This document shows, piece after piece, positions 8,531 to 16,187 of a stretch of 64,000 nt of DNA; positions within the stretch are counted from its first letter, which is position 1, and each line of letters starts with the position of its first letter. The DNA lies in NCBI RefSeq assembly GCF_027627575.1, contig NZ_CP114065.1:2232001-2296000 (forward strand), written 5' to 3'. The translations under genes and the position numbers were made by a program. This stretch comes from Kribbella sp. CA-293567 (GTDB lineage Bacteria > Actinomycetota > Actinomycetes > Propionibacteriales > Kribbellaceae). The notes below the pieces were generated by a model that was not told where the DNA came from, did no database searches, and saw nothing but the letters and a program-made list of their open reading frames with translations.

Positions 8531-9376
8531 ATGCTGCGCGTCGCAGTACCCAACAAAGGCTCGCTGAGCGAAGCCGCCATCTCCATCCTGACCGAGGCCG
8601 GTTACCGGCAGCGCCGGACCACCAAGGACCTGTCGCTGACCGACCCGGACAACGGCGTCGAGTTCTACTACCTGCGCCCGCGCGACATCGCCGTCTACGT
8701 CGGTGAGGGCACCCTCGACGTCGGCATCTCCGGCCGCGACCTGGTGCTCGACTCGCACGCCGACGCCGACACCATCCTGGAGCTCGGCTTCGGCGGCTCG
8801 ACCTTCCGGTTCGCGGGCCGGCCGGGTGTCGCGCGGTCGGTCAAGGACCTGCAGGGTCAGCGGATCGCCACCTCGTTCGCGGGCATCCTGACCGACCACC
8901 TGGCCGAGAACGGCGTCGACGCGTCCGTGGTCAAGCTGGACGGCGCGGTCGAGTCCGCGGTCCAGCTCGGCGTGGCCGACGTGATCGCCGACGTCGTCGA
9001 GACCGGTACGACGCTGCGGCAGGCCGGGCTGGAGGTGTTCGGCGACGTCATCCTCAAGTCCCAGGCGGTGCTGATCCGCCGGCACGGCGTCGAGCAGCCG
9101 GCCGGGCTCGACCAGCTGGTACGCCGGCTGGAAGGCGTCCTGGTCGCGCGCAACTACGTGATGATGGACTACGACATCCGCGCCGAGGCGGTGGAGGCCG
9201 CGAACGCGGTCGCGCCGGGCCTGGAGTCGCCGACGGTGTCGCCGCTTCATCGGGAAGGCTGGGTCGCCGTCCGGGTGATGGTGCTCCGAGCCGACGCGCA
9301 GCGAATCATGGACCAACTCTGGGAGGTCGGGGCCCGTGCCATCCTCACTACGGACATTCACGCCTGCCGGATCTGA
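8531..9376 (+). CDS. hisG: ATP phosphoribosyltransferase, long form
   Basis: A 281-residue enzyme that commits PRPP and ATP to histidine synthesis. The catalytic part starts with LRVAVPNKGSLSEAA and has the PRPP-loop region ADVIADVVETGTTLRQAGL. After about residue 205 comes the C-terminal regulatory domain (RAEAVEAANAVAPG, then a strand-rich end), typical of the long hexameric form that is inhibited by histidine. Length fits the long form, so no separate hisZ is needed. It starts 45 bases after hisE, and the following membrane-protein gene starts 4 bases after its stop. Confidence 0.96.
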   Translation: MLRVAVPNKGSLSEAAISILTEAGYRQRRTTKDLSLTDPDNGVEFYYLRPRDIAVYVGEGTLDVGISGRDLVLDSHADADTILELGFGGSTFRFAGRPGVARSVKDLQGQRIATSFAGILTDHLAENGVDASVVKLDGAVESAVQLGVADVIADVVETGTTLRQAGLEVFGDVILKSQAVLIRRHGVEQPAGLDQLVRRLEGVLVARNYVMMDYDIRAEAVEAANAVAPGLESPTVSPLHREGWVAVRVMVLRADAQRIMDQLWEVGARAILTTDIHACRI

Positions 9377-9380
9377 CGCG

Positions 9381-9836
9381 ATGACGTCGACCGCGTTGTG
9401 GAGCTTCCGCCCCTGGGCGATCGCGATGATGGCCGGCGCGATGGGCCTGTCGATCGTCGCCGTCTTCGGGGTGGTCTGGTTCCAGCTGTCGGACGACGCG
9501 CGCGACACGTTCACGCTGTTCCAGCGGATCACGTTGCTGGCGTTCTTCGGCACCGTGCTCTATCTGCTGTACCGGATGGCGACGGTGCGCGTCACGGCGT
9601 ACGAGGACTCGTTGCAGGTGCGGAACGTGTTTCGCACCTACAAGTTCGAGTGGAGCGACGTGAAGGGCCTGCGGTTCCGCTCGGGTGACCCGTGGCTCCA
9701 GCTCTTCGATGCCGAGGGCAACCGTTTCGGTGTCCTGGCGGTGCAGGCGTCCGAAGGCGCGCGAGCGGGCAAGGCGGCCAAGGAACTGGCCACCGTCGCC
9801 CGCTCCCACGGCGCGGGCCAGACAGAAACCCCCTAG
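9381..9836 (+). CDS. Small membrane protein with PH-like domain, linked to hisG
   Basis: A 151-residue protein with two hydrophobic helices near the N-terminus (about residues 10-30 and 45-65), then a mostly beta C-terminal part (VRVTAYEDSLQVRNVFRTYKFEWSDVKGLRF). This is the layout of bacterial PH-domain (YdbT/DUF-type) membrane proteins. ATG at 9381, four bases after the hisG stop, gives a compact protein that is probably co-expressed. Its last four bases overlap the convergent epimerase gene at CTAG. Biochemical role unknown. Confidence 0.75.
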   Translation: MTSTALWSFRPWAIAMMAGAMGLSIVAVFGVVWFQLSDDARDTFTLFQRITLLAFFGTVLYLLYRMATVRVTAYEDSLQVRNVFRTYKFEWSDVKGLRFRSGDPWLQLFDAEGNRFGVLAVQASEGARAGKAAKELATVARSHGAGQTETP

Positions 9837-10723
9837 ACGCTGACCCTGAAGCTGGTGGTGTGCTCGTCGCCCGGCTTCAGGACCACCAGGTCGTCGCCGC
9901 TGACGAAGGCGTCGGGCGGGCAGGTCATCGGCTCGACGGCCAGCCCGGCCCGATCCAGCGCGCCTGCCGTGTAGAGCTGCATCCAGCGGGTGTCGCTGCT
10001 GAGCCGCGCCGAGTTGCCTGTCGCCGGATCCGTCAGCCGCACCTCCCAGACCGGCGGCAGGTCCGTGAACGCGTTGTCGATCTCGACGTCCTGCAGCTTG
10101 CGCGCCTGGCCGAAGTCGTACTTCGAACCGGCGACCGGTTCGAGACCGACCGGGCTGAACTGCTCCGGCGTCACCTTCAGCCAGCTGGCCGCCGTGAACT
10201 CCAGTTCGCACTCGTCGATCTGCCGGCCGACCGTCAGGTAGGGATGAGCGCCGTACCCGTACGGCGCGTCGCCGGCGCCGATGTTGGTCGCACCGGCGGT
10301 AACGGTCAGGCCATCGGTCGCGTCGAGCTGGTAGACCAGCGTCAGGTCGAGCTGGTGCGGGTACCCCGGTTGCCCGTGCAGCCGGTAGGCCAGCTCGACG
10401 TACGACTCGTCGCTGCCGTCGTCCACCCGCTCCCAGTTGGCCCAGCGCGTCAGGCCGTGAATCGCGTTGCCGCGCGCGGGCTCGGTCAGATAGAGCTGCT
10501 GGTCGACGCCCTGGAAGGTGTACTTGCCGTCGGTGATCCGGTTCGGCCAGGGGAACAGGTGCTGCCCGATCCCGGCGCGGGCCGGCTGGTCCTCCGGATA
10601 CCCGATCAGCACTTCGCGGCCGGCGTACGAGAGACCGCGCAGGCCGCCTCCCACGCTCACCACGGTGCCGGAGTACTCGCCGGCCTGGACGGTCCACTGC
10701 TCACCCGATGGTAGGACGCTCAT
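9833..10723 (-). CDS. Aldose 1-epimerase family protein
   Basis: A 296-residue cytoplasmic protein of the galactose mutarotase family, which interconvert alpha and beta anomers of sugars. Visible motifs are LFPWPNRITDGKY (Asn/Arg of the sugar site), GNAIHGLTRWANW (first catalytic His), GYGAHPYL (second His) and LAVEPMTCPPDAF (catalytic Glu). ATG at 10723 is used; the frame extends further upstream, but that part is not conserved and runs into the promoter region of the divergent globin gene. The exact sugar is unknown. Confidence 0.9.
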   Translation of the reverse strand: MSVLPSGEQWTVQAGEYSGTVVSVGGGLRGLSYAGREVLIGYPEDQPARAGIGQHLFPWPNRITDGKYTFQGVDQQLYLTEPARGNAIHGLTRWANWERVDDGSDESYVELAYRLHGQPGYPHQLDLTLVYQLDATDGLTVTAGATNIGAGDAPYGYGAHPYLTVGRQIDECELEFTAASWLKVTPEQFSPVGLEPVAGSKYDFGQARKLQDVEIDNAFTDLPPVWEVRLTDPATGNSARLSSDTRWMQLYTAGALDRAGLAVEPMTCPPDAFVSGDDLVVLKPGDEHTTSFRVSV

Positions 10724-10793
10724 GCCTCCATCCTCGCGCACGTCCGGATCTGGGTCTTGGCAGGTTCGCGGGTCGGCTGACAGCCTGAGGCGC

Positions 10794-11267
10794 ATGGAGA
10801 CGGTGTACGAGGCTGCCGGTGGTGCCGACGGAATGCTGCGGCTGGCGCGGGCGTGGCACGAGCGGGTCCTGGCCGACGAGGTGGTGAGCCATGCGTTCCA
10901 GCATGGGTTCCACTCTGAGCACACCGGTCGGCTGGCGGCGTACTGGTCGGAGGCGCTCGGCGGGCCGCCGGCGTTCTCGGCACTCGGCGGTGACGAGACG
11001 ACCGTGGTCCGGATGCACAGCGGGAACGGTCCGCACGAGGAGATGGACCGGCTCGCGATCGCCTGCTTCGACCAGGCGCTGGTGGACACCGGTCTGGCCG
11101 ACGACGAGCGCCTTCGTGGCGTGCTGCACGACTACTTCGCCTGGGCGACCACCGAGTCGTTGGGGCGGTACCACGATCCGGACGACGAGATCCCGGCCGG
11201 TCTGGGCATCCCGCGCTGGTCCTGGGACGGGCTGGTCACGACGCCGCCGAGTCGTGCGCCAGACTGA
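10794..11267 (+). CDS. Truncated haemoglobin, group II-like
   Basis: A 157-residue globin-like protein. It has the short 2-on-2 fold pattern: VYEAAGG at the start, AFQHGF at the CD region, HTGRLAAYWSEALGGPP, and the proximal histidine in VVRMHSGNG. This last segment is characteristic of group II truncated haemoglobins of actinobacteria, which bind oxygen or NO or help in redox chemistry. The chosen ATG follows CTGAGG. The C-terminus overlaps the convergent kinase gene by 32 bases, so part of the PDDEIPAGLGIPRW tail is encoded opposite the end of that gene. Confidence 0.85.
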   Translation: METVYEAAGGADGMLRLARAWHERVLADEVVSHAFQHGFHSEHTGRLAAYWSEALGGPPAFSALGGDETTVVRMHSGNGPHEEMDRLAIACFDQALVDTGLADDERLRGVLHDYFAWATTESLGRYHDPDDEIPAGLGIPRWSWDGLVTTPPSRAPD

Positions 11268-11928
11268 CCGACCTGGCGATCAGCTCGAGCTCAGGATCGT
11301 GCGGTACGTCGGGGTTGCCGTCGACGACCAGGTTGGCGCGGGCCCTGGTGTTCTCGGTGGCGAAGTGGTCGCGCTCCCAGCGCATCCAGTCGAGCCAGCG
11401 GTCCCGCAGCGCCTCGCCGTCGCGGTCGATGCCCCGGTCGAGGCGGACCTCGTTCGTGGTCTCGATCCAGACCTTGAGCGACTGCCACGCGTCGGCGTCG
11501 CGGTCGCACGAGGTGACACCCTCGACGATCAGCAGCTCGACGGTGACCGGCACCAGGTGCAGCTCGGCGTACGCGTTGGCGTTCCAGTCGTAGCGGCGGT
11601 AGCGGCCCTCGCGACCGTCCGCGAGGCGGGTCAGGACGTGGTCACGCAGCAGCGCGAAGCCTCGTACGGCGCCGTCCCAGCCGTCGTACAGGTCGTCCAT
11701 GCGGAGCACCCGGGTGTGCAGGCCGCGCGCCTCCGCACGCGCGGCGAAGCGGTCGGCCAGGGTGCTCTTCCCGGATCCCGCCGGGCCGTCGATGCTGATC
11801 AGCCGGGTCTTGCCGAGCCGGGCGGGAGCCGCCTGGACGTGGTCGAGCAGGCTGTCGATGGTCACCGGCCGGGTGGCCGGGGGCTGGTCGGTCAGGGGGT
11901 CGCTGGTCAGGCGATTAGTTGATTCCAT
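11236..11928 (-). CDS. P-loop nucleoside-kinase-like protein (uridine kinase family)
   Basis: A 230-residue cytoplasmic protein with a Walker A motif ISIDGPAGSGKST (about residues 45-57), a substrate-binding RMDDLYDGW segment and a LLIVEGVTS strand that resembles the Walker B region of uridine kinases. Distant similarity suggests phosphorylation of a nucleoside or related small molecule with ATP; the substrate is not certain. Its start overlaps the end of the upstream membrane-protein gene (11915-12433) by 14 bases, so the two are probably translated together. Confidence 0.8.
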   Translation of the reverse strand: MESTNRLTSDPLTDQPPATRPVTIDSLLDHVQAAPARLGKTRLISIDGPAGSGKSTLADRFAARAEARGLHTRVLRMDDLYDGWDGAVRGFALLRDHVLTRLADGREGRYRRYDWNANAYAELHLVPVTVELLIVEGVTSCDRDADAWQSLKVWIETTNEVRLDRGIDRDGEALRDRWLDWMRWERDHFATENTRARANLVVDGNPDVPHDPELELIARSVSLAHDSAAS

Positions 11929-12433
11929 GGCGCTTCAGGATGTCCTCGATCTCGTCGAACTCCGACGATTCCTGACCCTTCGCCGCCTTCGGGGCCTTGG
12001 CGGCTTGCGGGGTCTTTGCGGGCCGGCCCGCACTGGCCGGCGGGGGGCCGCCGGCGGTCAGTTCGCCGACCGCGTCAGAGGCCGGCCGGGTGGCCGACTG
12101 GGGCTTGGCTGCCTTCTCCTTGTTCCCACCGCGGCCCTTGGCCACGCCGGAGACGACGTAGAGCACGACCGAGACGCCGAACAGCGCCACGCCGGCCCAC
12201 ACGGTGGGGGAGAAGATCAGATGCGTGATCCAGCTGCTGACGGAGCGCACCACGTCCCACAGCAGCTCGAGCAGCCCGGTCAGGTAGAGCGAGACCGGGA
12301 GTAGCGACCAGGCCACGCCACGGGTCCCGGAGGCGAGTCCGCGGCGCCGCCAGGCGGCCCAGGACCCGATCAGGCCGAGCAGCGTGAGGCCGACACAGAA
12401 CGGCAGCAGCGTCAGATCGTTGAAGTCAGGCAC
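11915..12433 (-). CDS. Small membrane protein with charged C-terminal tail
   Basis: A 172-residue protein starting at GTG 12433. Three hydrophobic segments occupy about residues 6-25, 36-55 and 65-95. A lysine/alanine/proline-rich disordered stretch (about 98-155) follows, then the acidic ending SSEFDEIEDILKRHGIN. The membrane part carries no enzyme motif I recognise. Its stop overlaps the kinase gene on the same strand. Other starts are possible because no strong binding site is visible. Function unknown. Confidence 0.65.
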   Translation of the reverse strand: MPDFNDLTLLPFCVGLTLLGLIGSWAAWRRRGLASGTRGVAWSLLPVSLYLTGLLELLWDVVRSVSSWITHLIFSPTVWAGVALFGVSVVLYVVSGVAKGRGGNKEKAAKPQSATRPASDAVGELTAGGPPPASAGRPAKTPQAAKAPKAAKGQESSEFDEIEDILKRHGIN

Positions 12434-12532
12434 AGCTCCAGGCTCGCACACCTGCGCCGGGAACCAAGGGGGGAACGGCCCTGACCCCACCCTGAAACCA
12501 CCCTCCGGGAAGGCTGAGCGGACAATGGCCGG

Positions 12533-13024
12533 GTGCAACCAGAACGGCGTCTTGCTTTCACCGGATTCGACGACGACGACGGATCGGCCGACCCCGCGCT
12601 CGCCCAGGCGCTGGCCGCGGGGGACCAGGGCGCGATCCTGGCCGCGCTGACCAGGGCGCGTCTGCTGGTGCCGGTGGTCGCGATGCTCGGCGAGGTCGAG
12701 TACGACGAGCGTGGGCTCGCGCACGACAAGAGTTCCGACATGGCGGTCGCGCTGCTGCAGGGGCAGGACGGCCGGAACGCGCTGCTCGCGTTCACGAGTA
12801 CCGCGAGTCTGGCGCGCTGGAGCCCGGAGGCGCGGCCGATGCCGGCTCAGTCGCAACTGGTGGCGACCGCCGCGATCCAGGAGGGTGCCGCCGCGATCGT
12901 GCTCGACGTGGCGGGGCCGGCGGCCGCAGTACTGGAGACGGACGACGTACGCCGGCTGGCTGCCGGTCTGCAGGTGGTCAAGCTGGAAGACGGCGGCTAC
13001 GGATGGATCTCCACCGCTGAGTGA
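12533..13024 (+). CDS. SseB-like protein
   Basis: A 163-residue soluble protein starting at GTG 12533. Its length and pattern (ALAAGDQGAILAALTRARLLVPVV, then AFTSTASLARWSPEARPMP and the IVLDVAGP strand) fit the SseB N-terminal-domain family. In actinobacteria these proteins are cytoplasmic, often encoded near translation or histidine genes, and have no settled role. It diverges from the membrane-protein/kinase pair across about 100 bases. Confidence 0.7.
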   Translation: MQPERRLAFTGFDDDDGSADPALAQALAAGDQGAILAALTRARLLVPVVAMLGEVEYDERGLAHDKSSDMAVALLQGQDGRNALLAFTSTASLARWSPEARPMPAQSQLVATAAIQEGAAAIVLDVAGPAAAVLETDDVRRLAAGLQVVKLEDGGYGWISTAE

Positions 13025-13034
13025 TGATGGGCGC

Positions 13035-13754
13035 ATGAGCGAAGAGCCGGCGCAGCTACCGCCCGGGCTGGCGTTGTCCTGGGGTGTCCAGCCCCTGCAG
13101 CGACGCGGACCGAAGCCCGGCTTCACGGTCGACCAGATCGTGGCCATCGGCATCGAGTTCGGTGACAGCCAGGGATTCGAGGCGATCTCGCTGCAGCGGA
13201 TCGCGGCGCGGCTTGGCGTCAGCACCAACGGGCTCTACCGCTACGTCAGCTCCAAGGACGAACTGATCGTGCTGGTGACCGAGCAGGCATGGGGGCGGGC
13301 ACCGGAGCACGTCCTGGCGGCCCCCGGCTGGCGGGCAGGATGCCGAGCTTGGGTGAAGGCGCAGGTCGACCGGTACGCCGAACGCCCGTGGTTGCTGGAG
13401 GTGCCCATCCGCGGAGCGCCGGTGACCCCCAACTTGCTGCATTGGCTGGAGACCCTGCTGGAGGTGCTGGCCGATACCGGCCTGAGTCAGCATGACGCGC
13501 TCGGATGCGCGCTGCTCTTCGACGGGTACGCCCGGAGTTACGCGAGCCTCGCGCGCCAGTTGACTGCCAGCGACTCGACGCCGGTCGAGTCGGCTGCCGT
13601 CGGCGAGTTCCTGGTACCGCGGTTGCGGTCCGCCGGCCTCGACCGGGTGCTCGCGATGTACACGAACCAGGAGTACGAGGACACGCTCGACGACGACTTC
13701 GACTTCGGCTTGGATCGTGTCCTGGACGGCATCCAGGTGCTGATCGAGCGCTAG
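13035..13754 (+). CDS. TetR-family regulator
   Basis: A 239-residue regulator. After a 30-residue lead the helix-turn-helix is clear: FTVDQIVAIGIEFGDSQGFEA, then LQRIAARLGVSTNGLYRYVSSKDELIVL, the classic TetR recognition helix. The C-terminal part resembles the TetR_C domain with a WLLEVPIRGAPVTPN segment. It begins 10 bases after the SseB-like gene and is followed by a convergent glycosidase gene. There is no nearby divergent target, so its regulon cannot be read from the window. Confidence 0.9.
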   Translation: MSEEPAQLPPGLALSWGVQPLQRRGPKPGFTVDQIVAIGIEFGDSQGFEAISLQRIAARLGVSTNGLYRYVSSKDELIVLVTEQAWGRAPEHVLAAPGWRAGCRAWVKAQVDRYAERPWLLEVPIRGAPVTPNLLHWLETLLEVLADTGLSQHDALGCALLFDGYARSYASLARQLTASDSTPVESAAVGEFLVPRLRSAGLDRVLAMYTNQEYEDTLDDDFDFGLDRVLDGIQVLIER

Positions 13755-13769
13755 CTTCTGTCTCCCGCC

Positions 13770-14936
13770 CTAGGGGAGCTTGATCCGGACCGGGCCGCCG
13801 GCGCGGGCGGCGACCCAGGCGAGGTGGAAGGGGCTGCCGGGGGCCAGTTCCGCGCGGCGGGCCGGGTCGGTGCGGGGGTTGATCGGGGCCTGCAGGGTGG
13901 AAGCCGCTTGCGGGGTCACGCCGGTGGAGCGGATCTCGGCGATCACGTCGGCGAACGCCTGGGCGGCCGGTTTGCGCTGATGATCGACGGTGAAAAGACC
14001 GAGGTCGTACTCCCGGTCGGGGAAGTCGAGGAGCCGGCGATCGATGTCGTGCGACGACCACCAGGTGATGCCCCACAGTGCCGGGTTGTGGACGACCAGT
14101 TCGACGGTACGCCGGGTGAACTCCGCCTGGAGCTCGGCCGGGATGTCGGGGCCCGGTACGCCGATCTCCTGCAGCCAGACAGGTCTTGAACTATCCAGTG
14201 AAGTGGCGGCGGCCAGCTCGACCAGGTAGTCGGCGTGCGTCAGGGTCGCCGGACCGAGCGGACCGTCCACCCGTGAGACCCCGTTGAAAACCCACGAGTG
14301 AACGGTGCTCAGATCACCCAGGTCGACGACGTCGGCCGGGAGGAAGGGGTGGTCGGGCCGGTACCAGGCGTCGTCGAACACCGAGTGCAGCGCGAGTACG
14401 CCGGGCGCCGCTTTCTTCAGGGTGAGCAACAAGTCGTGAGCCCAGCGGGTGGAGGCGTCCGGGGTGGTGGAGCTGTCCGGCCAGAGGTTGTTGACCTCGT
14501 TGCCGAGGGTGATCGCGAAGACGTTCGGCTTGGTGGCCACCGCGCGGGCGACCGTGTCGACGTACGCGATCAGGCCGTCGCGGACCGTCTCGCTCTCGAA
14601 CAGGCTGCTCTTGTGCCAGGTCAGCGCCCAGGACGGCAGGAAGTCGAAGCTCGACAGGTGTCCCTGGATCAGGTCGACGGCCACCGTCAGGCCGTGCTCG
14701 GCGGCGGCGTCGATCAGGTCGAGCAGGTCGTCGATCGCGCGCTCGCGGATGATCGCCCGGTTCGGCTGGATCCAGGGCCAGACCGGGAACACCCGGACGT
14801 GGTCGAGGCCGAGCCCGGCCAGGTCGGCCAGATCCCGGCGGACCGCCGCCGGGTCGTAGTCGAGCCAGCTGTAGAACCACCCGGACGACGGGACGTAGTT
14901 CGCGCCGAACCGTGGCGTGGCGGGATCCGAGAGCAT
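13770..14936 (-). CDS. Cytoplasmic glycoside hydrolase, clan-A (GH5-like)
   Basis: A 388-residue (beta/alpha)8-type glycosidase. The acid/base glutamate is in ITLGNEVNNLWP and the probable nucleophile in VWLQEIGVPG; WGITWWSSHDID forms a late barrel strand. There is no signal peptide, so it probably acts on oligosaccharides already taken up by the cell. It is preceded by an 18-base palindrome (14945-14962) that also occurs, slightly changed, in front of the ABC importer operon, linking it to the adjacent LacI regulator. The substrate cannot be told from sequence; GH5-like mannosidase or glucosidase activity is plausible. Confidence 0.8.
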   Translation of the reverse strand: MLSDPATPRFGANYVPSSGWFYSWLDYDPAAVRRDLADLAGLGLDHVRVFPVWPWIQPNRAIIRERAIDDLLDLIDAAAEHGLTVAVDLIQGHLSSFDFLPSWALTWHKSSLFESETVRDGLIAYVDTVARAVATKPNVFAITLGNEVNNLWPDSSTTPDASTRWAHDLLLTLKKAAPGVLALHSVFDDAWYRPDHPFLPADVVDLGDLSTVHSWVFNGVSRVDGPLGPATLTHADYLVELAAATSLDSSRPVWLQEIGVPGPDIPAELQAEFTRRTVELVVHNPALWGITWWSSHDIDRRLLDFPDREYDLGLFTVDHQRKPAAQAFADVIAEIRSTGVTPQAASTLQAPINPRTDPARRAELAPGSPFHLAWVAARAGGPVRIKLP

Positions 14937-14944
14937 GGATCAGA

Positions 14945-14962
14945 TGCTAAATCGGTTTAGCA
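14945..14962. promoter_or_regulatory. LacI-type operator in front of the glycosidase gene
   Basis: TGCTAAATCGGTTTAGCA is a near-perfect palindrome: TGCTAAA and TTTAGCA arms around a TCGG centre with the central CG usual for LacI operators. It ends 8 bases before the glycosidase start codon. Bound repressor would block expression. It matches the site at 16155-16172 at 14 of 18 positions. Confidence 0.75.
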
Positions 14963-15070
14963 TAAATCGCCAGTCAGCTGCCGGGCCGGTGGTCGGGGCC
15001 GGCTCGATCGCGGCGAGCGCCGCCGCGTCGGCTGAGCGGCGCTGCACCGCGGGAAGTCCGCGGGAGCGGG

Positions 15071-16090
15071 TCAGTGGCTGGGGGGAGCGGTCGACTCGCG
15101 GACGGTCAGCACCGGGTCGGCGGTGCGGAGGTTGACGAGCTTGGTGGGGTCGGCGATCAGGTCGAGCAGGACCTCGGCGGCCTGGCGGCCGAAGTCGAAG
15201 GTGTCGCGGGACAGCGCGGTCAGGGCCGGGTGCATCAACTGGGTCAGGATCGAGTCGTCGAAGGCGACGATCGACAGGTCGCCGGGGACGGAGACGCCCA
15301 TCTCCATCGCGACGCCGAGGCCGGCCACCGCCATCACGTCGGAGTCGTAGACGATCGCGGTGGGTCGGTTCGGCTGGGAGAGCAGTTTGCGGGTGGTGGC
15401 GGCACCCTCCGCGTCGCTGAAGTCGGTGGTGAGCGACGGCGCGTCGATCAGGCCCAGCCGGGGAGCGGCGTCGCGGACGGCGCGGATCCGGCGCTGGGTG
15501 TGCTGGAAGTTCGGCGTACCGGCGACGTGGGCGATCCGGCGGTGACCGAGTGCGGCCAGGTAGTCGACGATCGCGAGCATCGCGTCCCGGTCGTCGGCCC
15601 AGACCGAGGCCAGCGCGCCCTTGCCGCCGCGGCCACCGATCACCACGGCGGGCAGTTCGAGCGCCCGGAGCGCATCGATCCGCGGGTCCCTGACGGTCAG
15701 GTCGACCAGGATCACGCCGTCCACCCGGTGCTCCGACGTCCAGCGCCGGTACACCTCGATCTCGGCCTCGGTGTCCTCGACGATCAGCAGTTGCAGCGAG
15801 ATCGATCGCGCGGACAGGCCGGACTGCAGCCCGGAGACCAGGTGCGCGAAGAACGGCTCGACCCCCAGCGTGCGGGCCGGCCGGGCGATCACCAGTCCGA
15901 CGGAGTCCACCCGCGAGGCGCCCAGCGCGCGGGCGGCGCTGTGCGGGCGCCAGCTCATCTGCTCGGCGATCTGCAGGATCCTGGCCCGGGTCGCGTCGCT
16001 GACGCCCGGCCGCCCGTTCAGCGCGAACGACACCGCGCCCTTGGAGACGCCCGCCTTGTCGGCGATGTCCGCAATGGTCGGTCGTGCCAT
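15071..16090 (-). CDS. LacI-family transcriptional regulator
   Basis: A 339-residue repressor. The N-terminal helix-turn-helix reads TIADIADKAGVSKGAVSFAL, followed by the hinge helix region SAARALGASR. The rest is the periplasmic-binding-protein-like effector domain (VGLVIARP, VDGVILVDL, AIVYDSDVMAVAGLGVAMEMG, LSIVAFDDS). It lies between the glycosidase gene and the divergent importer operon, both of which carry matching palindromes, so it most likely controls both and is released by an imported sugar. The inducing sugar is unknown. Confidence 0.93.
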   Translation of the reverse strand: MARPTIADIADKAGVSKGAVSFALNGRPGVSDATRARILQIAEQMSWRPHSAARALGASRVDSVGLVIARPARTLGVEPFFAHLVSGLQSGLSARSISLQLLIVEDTEAEIEVYRRWTSEHRVDGVILVDLTVRDPRIDALRALELPAVVIGGRGGKGALASVWADDRDAMLAIVDYLAALGHRRIAHVAGTPNFQHTQRRIRAVRDAAPRLGLIDAPSLTTDFSDAEGAATTRKLLSQPNRPTAIVYDSDVMAVAGLGVAMEMGVSVPGDLSIVAFDDSILTQLMHPALTALSRDTFDFGRQAAEVLLDLIADPTKLVNLRTADPVLTVRESTAPPSH

Positions 16091-16120
16091 CGGAGCCCCT
16101 CCTTCGCGTCGATGTCCCCC

Positions 16121-16149
16121 TTGACAGCGGATTCTACGATGTGGATAGT
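16121..16149 (+). promoter_or_regulatory. Promoter of the sugar ABC importer operon
   Basis: TTGACA (16121-16126) is a perfect -35 box, followed after 17 bases by GATAGT (16144-16149), a fair -10 box. Transcription would start near 16156, inside the operator at 16155-16172, giving a leader of about 30 bases before the importer start codon. Confidence 0.7.
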
Positions 16150-16154
16150 GCAGG

Positions 16155-16172
16155 AGCTATACCGGTTTATCA
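16155..16172. promoter_or_regulatory. LacI-type operator over the importer transcription start
   Basis: AGCTATACCGGTTTATCA agrees with the glycosidase operator at 14 of 18 positions and keeps the CGGTTTA half intact. It sits just after the -10 box, so repressor binding would block the promoter. It also lies in the shared leader region of the divergent lacI-type gene, allowing autoregulation. Confidence 0.65.
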
Positions 16173-16187
16173 CCTCAGGAGATCTTC

